Assembly (NCBI GenBank): GCA_017481945.1
Contig: JAFUOJ010000010.1
Span: 1 to 64,000, forward strand
Origin: Parabacteroides sp.
GTDB taxonomy: Bacteria; Bacteroidota; Bacteroidia; Bacteroidales; Tannerellaceae
Length of the DNA: 64,000 nucleotides
Direction of reading: 5' to 3'
The position numbers and the translations under genes were made by a program. A model generated the notes under the pieces. The model made no database searches and was not told where the DNA came from. It saw only the letters and a list, made by a program, of their open reading frames with translations. This document shows positions 17,825 to 26,732 of the stretch, in pieces. Each line of letters begins with the position of its first letter. Position 1 is the stretch's first letter.

Positions 17825-19189
17825 TTATTGTTTGTATTCAATTGTCGCTATTCGTAATAGCATTGCGTCTTTATCTATTCGTAGCTTTACTCCAGCAGGT
17901 TTTAGATAGTTCTCAATAGCAATTGTATATTCTGTTGAGTACCCATAGTAGTTTGTTGTTGTACCTGTTCTACGTGTTACAGGGATAACATTTAATATTA
18001 AATCTTCTTCTGGATTATTTTCAATATGTTTTTGTACCAACTTGGCTATATTTCCAAAAGAGTATGTTCTGGATGAAGATGTATAAGAACCTAAAAACGA
18101 CGTCGTGTTGTTTTCTGTACTACTCTTTTTGAAGAAAGAGTCTACAGAATCTTTAGGTAATATCAATACATAATTAGGTACATCAAAAGCATATTTCCAA
18201 TCTTCTTGTGGAAGGGCTTTCAATGATAAATCTACGCTACTGATGATACGTCCTTCAATGACTGGTGCTATTTCTTTTGTAGGTATTGTTAATTCTGTAT
18301 ATACACCAGCAGGACTTTTTATATAAGAAATACTATCGTTCGGTTTTAACAGATGATCAATGTCTGTGTTTTTCAAACGATTCAGTTGGACGATTTCCGT
18401 TGTCGCACTAAAAAGAATAGAGGTCGTTACCAAAGAGTCCTGACCTGCCGTATCTTTTGCCGCATAATTATAATAGATTCTCAATCCGGAACCATCTATG
18501 TTCAAGATATTACCAGAACCAAAAGTATTAGTTACATATACTCCGGGGAAAAATTCATTGAATGTTTCTTGATTGTTAAATACTTCAGGAGTATTAATTG
18601 TTGCGTCATAGAAACGTTGTCCTAATTCTACCGGCATTTGGATAGTAACATTGGGTTGGAATGTTGTATATAAATCATTTCGGATAGAATCAGACACAGT
18701 CATATCATACGCTGTATAAGTTTGTGTTCCTAAAGAATTCTGCATATTACAGTATTTTTCAGGATTAATATTCGTATAGAAGTTCCGATCTAAAGATTGC
18801 GTAACTTCATATATCTGTGCTCGCATTGGAGTTAATGAATCTCCAGTCCAGCTACTATAGTTAATTTCAAATTTAACCGAATCTATTTTTCCGTCTATTG
18901 GGGTATGACTGAATCTAAAGTTATCTGGACAGTAAAACTGGCACATAAAATCAGATTTCAAGCTCCCATATAAAGGATCATAAATTTCTCCCAATGATCC
19001 ATATATTGTACGTGCATAAATAGAATCTGTCTGTACAGTTCTAGCTTTCATGTAGAATGTATCCGCATAAACCATCGGTCTATCATTCTCTGGTTGAATA
19101 CTTGCTCCCACCTGCGTCAAATCATCATTACACCCGCTTAGGATAGAAACCCCAAGACTAAGGCCAAGTATAAAAAGCTTTATTTTCAT
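17825..19189 (-). CDS. DUF4270 lipoprotein
   Basis: 454 residues with lipoprotein signal MKIKLFILGLSLGVSILSGC (Cys20) and the DUF4270 family body typical of Bacteroidota (N-terminal DDLTQVGASIQPENDR and a later TDIDHLLKPNDSISYIKSPAG). The function is unknown; family members are predicted beta-rich envelope proteins. The start lies 9 bp after the stop of the starch-synthase-like gene, and this pairing recurs in Bacteroidales (from general knowledge), suggesting co-expression. Confidence 0.88.
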   Translation of the reverse strand: MKIKLFILGLSLGVSILSGCNDDLTQVGASIQPENDRPMVYADTFYMKARTVQTDSIYARTIYGSLGEIYDPLYGSLKSDFMCQFYCPDNFRFSHTPIDGKIDSVKFEINYSSWTGDSLTPMRAQIYEVTQSLDRNFYTNINPEKYCNMQNSLGTQTYTAYDMTVSDSIRNDLYTTFQPNVTIQMPVELGQRFYDATINTPEVFNNQETFNEFFPGVYVTNTFGSGNILNIDGSGLRIYYNYAAKDTAGQDSLVTTSILFSATTEIVQLNRLKNTDIDHLLKPNDSISYIKSPAGVYTELTIPTKEIAPVIEGRIISSVDLSLKALPQEDWKYAFDVPNYVLILPKDSVDSFFKKSSTENNTTSFLGSYTSSSRTYSFGNIAKLVQKHIENNPEEDLILNVIPVTRRTGTTTNYYGYSTEYTIAIENYLKPAGVKLRIDKDAMLLRIATIEYKQ

Positions 19190-19198
19190 TTCTAAAAT

Positions 19199-20017
19199 TT
19201 ATTTAGTGTCTAATATGACATCATAGAATTCATTGATTTTGTCCATATATATGTCTGGAGACTGATAAGGTAAGAAAGGAGTTTCTGGCTTAGTAGCGAT
19301 ATAATCTAATACTTCTTGGTTGATTGTTTCACTACCTTGTATGATACCGTCAGCAAAATTAATCGCCAATTTTGTTAGTTCCACAAAATTGGTATTTGCC
19401 TTAATTCCTTTTAAGTCGCTGTCCTTAGCTCCATCAATCTTTAATTTGCTTGCAAATTCTTTTCTAAATGGAGTTTTAAAATCGTCGTTGTAAATAGAAT
19501 AGACAATCTTTGCGTCTTTGAGACAAGGATCGTCTGCATACATACGTTTAATATATAGAGCCGTCAATGCCGACATCCATCCATGACAATGAATTACATC
19601 TGGAATCCAACGTAACTTCTTGATTGTTTCCAATACACCACGAACATAGAAAATAGAACGATCGTCATTATCTTCATATTCGTTACCGTCTTCGTCACAA
19701 ATCGTATGCTTTCTTTGGAAGAAATCATCGTTATCGATGAAATATACCTGCATGCGTGCAGATTGAATGGACGCCACCTTAATGATTAGTGGATGGTCTG
19801 TATCATCAATAATCAGATTCATACCAGAAAGGCGAATCACTTCGTGTAATTGATTGCGACGTTCGTTGATATTTCCAAACTTTGGCATAAACGTTCTAAT
19901 CTCACGACCACGTTCTTGTATACCTTGTGGCAAGTTTCTGCAAATTGTTGCAATCTCGGATTCTGGGAGGTAAGGAGTAATTTCTTGAGCTATAAACAAG
20001 ATCTTTTTTGCATCCAT
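19199..20017 (-). CDS. starch/glycogen synthase-like protein, N-terminal GT5 domain only
   Basis: About 272 residues matching only the N-terminal (acceptor-side) half of GT5 glycogen synthases: KILFIAQEITPYLPESEIA (4-22), MPKFGNINERR (about 49-59) and DVIHCHGWMSAL (about 140-151). The usual donor-binding KxGGL loop after the first strand is absent (PESEIATICRNLP instead), and the C-terminal nucleotide-binding domain is missing; full enzymes are about 480 residues. It may be regulatory or structural rather than catalytic. Start at 20017 (MDAKKILF) fits the family; the frame opens ten codons earlier. Divergent from panC; followed by DUF4270. Confidence 0.85.
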   Translation of the reverse strand: MDAKKILFIAQEITPYLPESEIATICRNLPQGIQERGREIRTFMPKFGNINERRNQLHEVIRLSGMNLIIDDTDHPLIIKVASIQSARMQVYFIDNDDFFQRKHTICDEDGNEYEDNDDRSIFYVRGVLETIKKLRWIPDVIHCHGWMSALTALYIKRMYADDPCLKDAKIVYSIYNDDFKTPFRKEFASKLKIDGAKDSDLKGIKANTNFVELTKLAINFADGIIQGSETINQEVLDYIATKPETPFLPYQSPDIYMDKINEFYDVILDTK

Positions 20018-20116
20018 TCTGTAAAATAGTTTTTTTAGACTGTGCAAAGATACAAAAAATCTTTCATTTATCGCAATTATTTATTTGCTTTGCATCGTCA
20101 ATAAGCATCTAAAAAG

Positions 20117-20980
20117 ATGAAAATAGTAAATAATATTAAGGATTTAAAGGGTTATCTTGCTGAAGAAAAGCAGAATAACAAGCAAATTGGCTTTGTTCCG
20201 ACGATGGGGGCATTGCATGAGGGACACTTGAGCTTGGTTAAGCGTTGTGTAGAGGAAAACGATGTTTGTGTGGTCAGTATTTTTGTAAATCCGACTCAGT
20301 TTAATGATAAACATGATTTAGAGACGTATCCTCGTACCTTAGATAAGGATTATGCTTTATTGGAGCCTACGGGTTGCAAATATGTCTTTGCTCCCTCTGT
20401 TGAAGAGATGTATCCGGAACCTGATACTCGTACTTTTGATTTTGGTACCGTATCGGCAGTGATGGAAGGGGCACGCCGTCCCGGACATTTTAACGGTGTA
20501 GCTCAAATCGTAAGTAAATTGTTTTACGCGGTTGAACCGGATAACGCCTATTTTGGAGAAAAAGATTTCCAGCAGATTGCAGTGATTAGAGCAATGGTAA
20601 ATCAATTGAATATACCGGTAAAAATCAATGCTTGTCCTATTTTGCGTGAAGCAGACGGTTTGGCATTAAGTAGTCGAAATGTCCGTTTGACTCCAGAGCA
20701 ACGTCAAAAAGCGCCTTTAATTGCACGTACGTTAAAAGAAAGTACTAACTTTGCACCCGAAAAGAGTGTACAGGAGGTAATTGATTACGTTGTTAATACC
20801 ATCAATGCCGATCCGGTTATGCGCGTAGAGTATTATGAAATTGTAGACGGTAATACGATGGAATCCATCCAGAGCTGGTCTGATACGACTTATCCGGTTG
20901 GATGTATTACGGTATATTGTGGGGAAGTTCGACTTATAGACAATATAAAATATCAAGGATTTGTGATTTATGGATTATGA
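20117..20980 (+). CDS. panC: pantothenate synthetase
   Basis: Joins pantoate and beta-alanine with ATP. The nucleotidyltransferase motif [13 protein letters not shown] is at 28-40, [12 protein letters not shown] near 154-165 and the KMSKS-like LALSSRN near 180-186. 287 residues is normal. It lies just upstream of panD, which makes the beta-alanine, and is divergent from the starch-synthase-like gene. Confidence 0.96.
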   Translation: MKIVNNIKDLKGYLAEEKQNNKQIGFVPTMGALHEGHLSLVKRCVEENDVCVVSIFVNPTQFNDKHDLETYPRTLDKDYALLEPTGCKYVFAPSVEEMYPEPDTRTFDFGTVSAVMEGARRPGHFNGVAQIVSKLFYAVEPDNAYFGEKDFQQIAVIRAMVNQLNIPVKINACPILREADGLALSSRNVRLTPEQRQKAPLIARTLKESTNFAPEKSVQEVIDYVVNTINADPVMRVEYYEIVDGNTMESIQSWSDTTYPVGCITVYCGEVRLIDNIKYQGFVIYGL

Positions 20981-21031
20981 TGTCAAGTCTTAATGATAAA
21001 TCATAAGTCTGAAATCATAAATCAAGAAGTT

Positions 21032-21382
21032 ATGTTAATAGAAGTTGTTAAATCAAAGATTCATCGGGTCACGGTAACGGAGGCTAACTTAAATTACATT
21101 GGGAGTATCACGATCGATGAGGATTTATTAGATGCAGCTAATCTGATTCCGAACGAGAAGGTCTCTATTGTGAATAACAATAACGGTGAACGTTTTGAAA
21201 CGTATATTATCAAGGGAGAGCGCGGCTCGGGCGTTGTTTGTTTGAATGGGGCTGCAGCACGTAAGGTGCAACCGGGAGATATTGTGATTATTATGTCGTA
21301 TGCTTTAATGGATTTTGAGGAGGCAAAGACTTTTAAACCGGCTGTTATTTTCCCTGATACGGCAACAAATAAGTTGATATAA
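21032..21382 (+). CDS. panD: aspartate 1-decarboxylase
   Basis: Makes beta-alanine from aspartate for pantothenate. Self-cleaves between Gly24 and Ser25 (YIGSITID) to create the pyruvoyl cofactor; NGAAAR (about 71-76) and [10 protein letters not shown] are conserved. I use ATG 21032 ([13 protein letters not shown]), giving 116 residues and the family's normal N-terminus; the frame extends 13 codons upstream. 51 bp after panC, same operon; followed by a strong terminator. Confidence 0.95.
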   Translation: MLIEVVKSKIHRVTVTEANLNYIGSITIDEDLLDAANLIPNEKVSIVNNNNGERFETYIIKGERGSGVVCLNGAAARKVQPGDIVIIMSYALMDFEEAKTFKPAVIFPDTATNKLI

Positions 21383-21410
21383 ATCTTTTTTCTCAAGAAG
21401 AATAGAAATA

Positions 21411-21437
21411 AAAAAGCTCGCCTGCAGGCGGGCTTTT
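21411..21437 (+). terminator. terminator of panC-panD
   Basis: AAAAAGCTCGCC tgca GGCGGGCTTTTT forms a GC-rich stem with a U-run, 29 bp after panD. Confidence 0.85.
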
Positions 21438-21632
21438 TTATTTTACCCGTAGTAAAAATTTTTTCCTCCTGAGGAAAGAAAAAATGGGTCGGCAGGAAGT
21501 TTTAAATGCTTGCTGACCTGTTTTGTATTCGGTCTGCATTTGTTTTTGATCCTGATAAAATGAAAATAAATCTTGTTTCTTGTAATTTTTGAAATGAAAT
21601 AGCGACTAATGAGGAAAAAAGAATAAGTTAAG

Positions 21633-22127
21633 ATGGACACGCAAGAAGTAGAAAGACAATTTATTGCTTTGATAACAGCGAATCAGCAAGTAATCTATAA
21701 AGTTTGCTATGTTTATGCGACAGATGATTATACGCTTGAGGAACTTTATCAAGAGACGGTTATTAATCTTTGGAAAGCCTTTCCTAAGTTTCGTGGAGAT
21801 AGTAAAATTTCGACTTGGATTTATCGGATTGGGATGAATACTTGTATCTCCTATTTCCGGAAATCTTCTTCGGAACTTCGTACAATACCAATTTCTTTTG
21901 ATTTGGGAGTAAGTCTTACTTATGAAGATAGTGATAAAAATTACTATTTACAGGAGCTTTATCGGATGATCAACAAGTTAGGAAAGCTGGAACGCGCGCT
22001 GGTTTTACTTTGGCTTGAGGAACGGAGTTATCAAGAGATTTCGGATATATTGGGGATTTCTAAGAATAACGTGGCTGTTAAACTTAATCGTATTAAAGAG
22101 AAACTGAAAACAATGTCGAATCAGTAA
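21633..22127 (+). CDS. ECF-type RNA polymerase sigma factor
   Basis: 164 residues with sigma region 2 (LYQETVINLWKAFPKFRG, then TWIYRIGMNTCISYFRK, about 36-78) and region 4 with a helix-turn-helix (YQEISDILGISKNNVAVKLNRIKEKLK, about 132-158). It would direct RNA polymerase to a small regulon. Its partner is probably the membrane protein starting 11 bp downstream. No target promoter can be identified with confidence in the window. Confidence 0.92.
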   Translation: MDTQEVERQFIALITANQQVIYKVCYVYATDDYTLEELYQETVINLWKAFPKFRGDSKISTWIYRIGMNTCISYFRKSSSELRTIPISFDLGVSLTYEDSDKNYYLQELYRMINKLGKLERALVLLWLEERSYQEISDILGISKNNVAVKLNRIKEKLKTMSNQ

Positions 22128-22138
22128 AACGAAGATTT

Positions 22139-22723
22139 ATGGATTTAGAAAAGATGAAATTAGGCTGGGATGCTCTGAACGAACGTTTAGAACGTAACGA
22201 AGTTGTTAATCAAAAGATTATAAAAGAGATGATTTCCGCAAAGACCAAGTCGGCTTATAGTCATGTGTATCGTAATGTAAAGAACGGTTTATGGGCTATT
22301 ATTTTTAACGGCGGGGTTATTCTCCCTATAGTTTATATGCAGGGAGCGATAAAAGTAACCTCTTTCGCTTTTCTGGAGAGTGTGTTGCTCGTTGGATTTT
22401 TGTATCAGATTTATATGATGTATGTACTTTCCAATTTTAATTTAGAGACGAAGAGAGTAGATGAAATTATGCATTTTGTTCTTACTTATAAAAAGTTGTA
22501 TCTTTATAATTTAAAGTATGGAATAGCTTTGGTTTTGTTTACAATTGGCCTGTTTTTTGTTCTTCAAAATACTTTTGGAGTGTATTCGCTTGTGGCGGTT
22601 GTTATCTTTTTGATTATCTCGATGATTATCGGTTATATTCAGAACCGATCTCATCGCCAACAAATCAAAGAATTAGAATTTGGGTTGGAGGAGCTGAGAG
22701 AGTTTGAACAATGGGAATCATAA
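22139..22723 (+). CDS. membrane protein cotranscribed with the ECF sigma factor (candidate anti-sigma)
   Basis: 194 residues: a charged N-terminal cytoplasmic part (1-55, amphipathic helices), two pairs of hydrophobic helices (about 57-105 and 128-172) and a charged C-terminal tail. Neither a zinc-binding ZAS motif (HxxxCxxC) nor FecR domain is present. Location right after an ECF sigma gene suggests it controls the sigma factor; this is inference from context. Ends at a strong hairpin. Confidence 0.7.
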   Translation: MDLEKMKLGWDALNERLERNEVVNQKIIKEMISAKTKSAYSHVYRNVKNGLWAIIFNGGVILPIVYMQGAIKVTSFAFLESVLLVGFLYQIYMMYVLSNFNLETKRVDEIMHFVLTYKKLYLYNLKYGIALVLFTIGLFFVLQNTFGVYSLVAVVIFLIISMIIGYIQNRSHRQQIKELEFGLEELREFEQWES

Positions 22724-22734
22724 AAATGAAAGGA

Positions 22735-22758
22735 TAGCGCTAAGATTTCTTAGCGCTA
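22735..22758 (+). terminator. terminator of the ECF sigma operon
   Basis: TAGCGCTAAG attt CTTAGCGCTA is a 10-bp perfect stem followed by TTTTTA. Confidence 0.85.
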
Positions 22759-22806
22759 TTTTTATTGAAGTGTATAAAATATATGGTGCAAGTCCGCTCT
22801 TTTTCT

Positions 22807-22814
22807 TACCTTTG
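22807..22814 (+). promoter_or_regulatory. -7 element for ffh
   Basis: TACCTTTG followed by CA fits the Bacteroidota -7 element, 47 nt before the ffh ATG. The -33 region is not consensus. Confidence 0.5.
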
Positions 22815-22860
22815 CAACTTATTTGAAGAATAAAGAATAAAATAAATATACATACAAATT

Positions 22861-24186
22861 ATGTTTGAGAATCTAAGCGAAAGATTAGAACGGTCGTTTA
22901 AGCTGTTGAAAGGTGAGGGTAAGATCACGGAAATCAATGTTGCCGAAACATTAAAGGATGTACGTAAAGCATTACTTGACGCAGACGTAAACTATAAAGT
23001 TGCGAAAAGTTTTACGGATACGGTAAAGACTAAAGCGTTAGGACAAAATGTGCTTACCTCTGTTAAGCCCAGTCAGTTGATGGTGAAGATTGTACACGAT
23101 GAATTGGCTTCATTGATGGGTGGTACAGCTACGGAATTAAACTTGAACGGTAATCCTTCTATTATATTGATGTCAGGTTTGCAAGGTTCTGGTAAAACTA
23201 CTTTTACTGGTAAGTTGGCAAACTTATTGAAGACAAAGAAGAATAAGAAACCGTTATTAGTTGCGTGTGATGTCTATCGTCCGGCTGCTATTGAACAGTT
23301 GCGTGTTGTTGCTGAGCAGGTGGGTGTATCTGTTTATATGGAGCTGGAAAACAAAAATCCGGTTGAAATTGCTATGAACGCAATCCGCGAAGCACGGGCC
23401 AAAGGAAATGACGTTGTGATTGTCGATACAGCGGGTCGTTTAGCGGTTGACGAACAGATGATGAAGGAAATCGCAGCGATCAAGAGCGCTATCCAACCGG
23501 ATGAAACCCTGTTCGTGGTTGACGCAATGACAGGTCAGGACGCAGTAAATACAGCAAAAGAATTCAACGAACGTTTGAACTTTGATGGAGTTGTATTGAC
23601 TAAGTTAGATGGTGATACACGTGGTGGTGCGGCTCTCTCTATCCGTACAGTGGTTGATAAACCAATCAAGTTTGTGGGTACGGGTGAAAAGATGGACGCA
23701 TTGGATGTCTTCCATCCGGAACGTATGGCTGACCGTATTTTAGGTATGGGTGATATTGTTTCTTTGGTTGAGCGTGCTCAGGAACAATATGACGAAGAAG
23801 AGGCTAAGCGTTTACAGAAGAAGATTGCTAAGAATCAATTTGACTTTAACGACTTCATCACACAGATACAGCAGATTAAGAAGATGGGTAACTTGAAAGA
23901 GTTAGCTATGATGATTCCGGGTGTGGGTAAGGCATTGAAGGATGTAGATATTGACGACAATGCATTCAAGAGTATTGAAGCTATTATCTACTCAATGACT
24001 CCTGCTGAGCGAACCAATCCTGCTATCTTAAATAGTTCACGCCGTCAACGTATTGCAAAAGGTAGCGGAACATCAATTCAGGAAGTAAACAAGTTAATCA
24101 AACAGTTTGATGAAACTCGTAAGATGATGCGTATGTTGACTACTGCTAAACCTGGTAGCAAAAAGTTCCCATCATTTAGAAGATAA
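22861..24186 (+). CDS. ffh: signal recognition particle protein Ffh (SRP54)
   Basis: GTPase that binds signal sequences and SRP RNA and delivers ribosomes to FtsY. N domain 1-90; G domain with P-loop SGLQGSGKTT (105-114), DTAGR (about 193-197) and TKLDGDTRGGAA (about 244-255); M domain about 300-430 with methionine-rich GMGDIVSLVERAQEQ and the RNA-binding RIAKGSGTSIQEVN. 441 residues is normal. Monocistronic with its own promoter. Confidence 0.97.
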   Translation: MFENLSERLERSFKLLKGEGKITEINVAETLKDVRKALLDADVNYKVAKSFTDTVKTKALGQNVLTSVKPSQLMVKIVHDELASLMGGTATELNLNGNPSIILMSGLQGSGKTTFTGKLANLLKTKKNKKPLLVACDVYRPAAIEQLRVVAEQVGVSVYMELENKNPVEIAMNAIREARAKGNDVVIVDTAGRLAVDEQMMKEIAAIKSAIQPDETLFVVDAMTGQDAVNTAKEFNERLNFDGVVLTKLDGDTRGGAALSIRTVVDKPIKFVGTGEKMDALDVFHPERMADRILGMGDIVSLVERAQEQYDEEEAKRLQKKIAKNQFDFNDFITQIQQIKKMGNLKELAMMIPGVGKALKDVDIDDNAFKSIEAIIYSMTPAERTNPAILNSSRRQRIAKGSGTSIQEVNKLIKQFDETRKMMRMLTTAKPGSKKFPSFRR

Positions 24187-24305
24187 TAGGTAAAGCTTAT
24201 ATATACTAATTGAAAAAGGAGGAAGTATAAAACTTTCTCCTTTTTTATTACGAGAGCTTCCAATATTGTGTTATTTTTGCATACTAACAAAATAATAAGG
24301 ATTCC

Positions 24306-25403
24306 ATGAAAAAAAACTGTTTTGCACTGTTGAGCCTGCTATGTTTGTTTGTAGCCTGTTCTTCTAATCAAAAGTCTACTTCTTATACGGTAACCGGGGA
24401 GTTGGCAGATGCAACCTCTAACGGAAAGATGATCTATATTGAGCGTGTGGATGATCGTAAGTATATAGACAGTACGCGAGTGGAAGGAAACAAATTTGTA
24501 TTCACAGGACAAATTGATACCGCTGTTTGTTGCCGTATAGACGTTACACCTTATGAGTTTGCAGCATTTATTTTGGAAAGCGGTGACATTCGTGTGTATC
24601 CTAATATGAAGCAACGGACAAAACCTTCTGGAACCCCTTTGAATGAAGCCTATACTCGTCTTACGACGGAAATGGATAGCGTTATACATTTTTTAGATAA
24701 GCGGAAGCAAGAATTTAGAGAAAAGTATACGGATGAAATTGTGTTTAAAGAAAAATGGGGTGAAGAGTGGAAAGAAATTAGTAAAGGTCTGACTAAACGT
24801 TGTATTGAACTTTATAAAGTTCATAATAATGACGCAATAGGATATAGTTTGCTTTATTCTGTTTATATGTCTGCTACAGATTTGGATACCCAAGAGGTAA
24901 TCATAAATACTTTTGGACCTTGGTTGAAATCAACCCGGCAAGTACAAGATTTTATGAATCGGATTCAATCTATTAGACAGACTGCTGAAGGAAAACCCTT
25001 TGTTGATATTAAAGGAAGAGACCTGGAAGGTAAGGACGTGGCTTTATCTGATTATGTAGGTAAAGGTAATTATGTACTGATGGATATGTGGGCAAGTTGG
25101 TGTGGCCCCTGTAAGGAAGAAATACCGAACTTGGCAAAATTGCATAATCAGTTTAAGGACAAAGGGCTTACGGTTGTAGGTTTGTTCGTATGGGATAAAG
25201 AAGAAAAGTTGAAAAAAGCAGTAGAGAAAGAAAAGATTTGCTGGCCTCAGATATATGATAAAGAAAATGTGGCAAGGGATTTGTATGGAGTAAAAGGTAT
25301 TCCTTTTATTGTATTATTTGCTCCAGATGGTACAATCCTGAAGAGAGAACTTCGAGGAGAAGTAATGATAAAAACTGTAACGGAATTATTAACTAAAAAA
25401 TAA
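24306..25403 (+). CDS. TlpA-like thiol-disulfide oxidoreductase lipoprotein with DUF4369
   Basis: 365 residues: lipoprotein signal with acylated Cys18 (LFVAC), DUF4369 domain (about 25-120), a linker, and a thioredoxin-fold domain (about 230-365) with active site WCGPC (265-269) and the cis-Pro region GVKGIPFIVLF. It probably reduces or shuffles disulfides in the periplasm at the outer or inner membrane. Nine bp ahead of folD, likely one operon. A similar protein is encoded at 56956. Confidence 0.9.
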   Translation: MKKNCFALLSLLCLFVACSSNQKSTSYTVTGELADATSNGKMIYIERVDDRKYIDSTRVEGNKFVFTGQIDTAVCCRIDVTPYEFAAFILESGDIRVYPNMKQRTKPSGTPLNEAYTRLTTEMDSVIHFLDKRKQEFREKYTDEIVFKEKWGEEWKEISKGLTKRCIELYKVHNNDAIGYSLLYSVYMSATDLDTQEVIINTFGPWLKSTRQVQDFMNRIQSIRQTAEGKPFVDIKGRDLEGKDVALSDYVGKGNYVLMDMWASWCGPCKEEIPNLAKLHNQFKDKGLTVVGLFVWDKEEKLKKAVEKEKICWPQIYDKENVARDLYGVKGIPFIVLFAPDGTILKRELRGEVMIKTVTELLTKK

Positions 25404-25412
25404 ATATAGAAG

Positions 25413-26294
25413 ATGCAATTAATTGATGGAAAAGCAATCTCTGAACAAGTGAAGCAAGAGATTGCAGCGGAAGTTGCAGAGATTGTGGCGAATGGAGGGA
25501 AGCGTCCACATTTGGCAGCAATTTTAGTAGGACATGATGGCGGTAGTGAAACGTATGTTGCAGCGAAAGTCAAAGCATGCGAAGTCTGTGGTTTCAAATC
25601 CTCTTTGATTCGTTATGAAGCAGATGTAACGGAGGAAGAACTATTGGCAAAGGTTCGTGAATTAAATGAAGACGAAGATGTCGATGGTTTTATCGTACAA
25701 CTCCCTTTGCCGAAGCATATCTCTGAACAGAAAGTTATTGAGACTATTGATTATCGCAAGGATGTAGACGGATTTCATCCGATTAACGTAGGTCGTATGT
25801 CTATTGGTCTTCCTTGTTATGTATCAGCGACTCCCAATGGAATTCTTGAATTGTTGAAACGTTACAATATCGAGACACAGGGTAAGAAATGTGTAGTTTT
25901 AGGCCGTAGTAATATTGTAGGTAAACCAATGGCCAGTTTGATGATGCAGAAGGCTTATCCGGGTGACGCGACTGTAACAGTTTGTCATAGTCGTAGTAAA
26001 GATTTGGTAAAAGAGTGCCAGGAAGCAGATATTATCATTGCTGCTTTGGGACAACCGAACTTTGTGAAGGCTGAAATGGTGAAAGAAGGGGCTGTGATTA
26101 TAGACGTTGGTACGACTCGTGTTCCTGACGCAACTAAGAAGTCTGGATTTAAATTGACAGGGGATGTGAAATTTGACGAAGTCGCTCCAAAATGTTCTTA
26201 TATCACACCGGTACCGGGAGGCGTAGGACCAATGACAATTGTTTCATTGATGAAAAATACGTTACTTGCCGGAAAGAAAGCGATTTATAAGTAA
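25413..26294 (+). CDS. folD: methylenetetrahydrofolate dehydrogenase/cyclohydrolase FolD
   Basis: Interconverts 5,10-methylene-, methenyl- and 10-formyl-THF using NADP. Active-site Tyr48 and Lys52 in the YVAAK segment, the signature IVQLPLPKH (about 94-102), the cofactor loop [14 protein letters not shown] and the C-terminal [10 protein letters not shown] are all present. 293 residues is normal. Downstream of a TlpA-like gene. Confidence 0.96.
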   Translation: MQLIDGKAISEQVKQEIAAEVAEIVANGGKRPHLAAILVGHDGGSETYVAAKVKACEVCGFKSSLIRYEADVTEEELLAKVRELNEDEDVDGFIVQLPLPKHISEQKVIETIDYRKDVDGFHPINVGRMSIGLPCYVSATPNGILELLKRYNIETQGKKCVVLGRSNIVGKPMASLMMQKAYPGDATVTVCHSRSKDLVKECQEADIIIAALGQPNFVKAEMVKEGAVIIDVGTTRVPDATKKSGFKLTGDVKFDEVAPKCSYITPVPGGVGPMTIVSLMKNTLLAGKKAIYK

Positions 26295-26353
26295 GAAAGG
26301 ATGGGGAGAGAATCCGCTCCCCAAAACTTTTTTAGAAAAAAGTTCTCAAATAG

Positions 26354-26384
26354 TTTGCAGTTTAAAAATAAACCCCTATCTTTG
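26354..26384 (+). promoter_or_regulatory. promoter of tRNA-His
   Basis: TTTG at 26354-26357 and TATCTTTG at 26377-26384 with a 19-bp spacer: a textbook match to the Bacteroidota promoter, about 39 nt before the tRNA. Confidence 0.8.
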
Positions 26385-26422
26385 CACCGTCTTAAAGAGA
26401 TAATGATTGGTGATACAACATG

Positions 26423-26497
26423 GTGAATGTAGCTCAGTTGGTTAGAGCATTGGATTGTGGTTCCAAGGGTCGTGGGTTCGAGCCCCATCTTTCACCC
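26423..26497 (+). tRNA. tRNA-His (anticodon GTG)
   Basis: Cloverleaf with acceptor GTGAATG/CTTTCAC, the extra 5' G(-1) opposite a C at position 73 that marks tRNA-His, D-arm AGCTCAGTTGGTTAGAGC, anticodon loop with GTG, and T-arm GGGTTCGAGCCC. CCA is not encoded in full. A hairpin terminator follows directly. Confidence 0.93.
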
Positions 26498-26498
26498 G

Positions 26499-26529
26499 AA
26501 AAGGCTATTCTGAATAAGGATAGCCTTTT
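26499..26529 (+). terminator. terminator after tRNA-His
   Basis: AAAAGGCTAT (26499-26508) pairs with ATAGCCTTTT (26520-26529), followed by G and T-rich sequence, immediately downstream of the tRNA. Confidence 0.8.
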
Positions 26530-26562
26530 GTTTTGTATAAAAATGAATAAGGGTTCCTTAAG

Positions 26563-26626
26563 AAATGAATGCTTATCCGTCCTTTTATGAGTGGGCATTC
26601 GTTGGAGAATGGATAAGCATTCATTT
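26563..26626. repeat. 16-bp perfect inverted repeat downstream of tRNA-His
   Basis: AAATGAATGCTTATCC (26563-26578) is the exact reverse complement of GGATAAGCATTCATTT (26611-26626), with a 32-nt spacer. It lacks a U-run and is separate from the tRNA terminator and the POT-gene terminator. It could be a small mobile relic or a recombination site beside the tRNA. Confidence 0.6.
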
Positions 26627-26664
26627 GGAAGTGAATAATAATTGAAAACTGATAAAATAAAAAA

Positions 26665-26702
26665 AGCGAAAGACCGAGGTGATTATCCTCAAGTCTTTCG
26701 CT
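26665..26702. terminator. terminator between tRNA-His and the POT transporter
   Basis: AGCGAAAGACCGAGG pairs, with a small bulge, with CCTCAAGTCTTTCGCT; flanked by A- and T-runs, so it can work in both directions. It ends 30 bp before the convergent transporter stop. Confidence 0.75.
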
Positions 26703-26732
26703 CTTTTTATTTATCGGAATGTTATTACTTGT

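Noticed and set aside
24078-24290. Minus-strand open frame at the ffh 3' end
   Set aside because: Antisense to a conserved coding region and without any motif.
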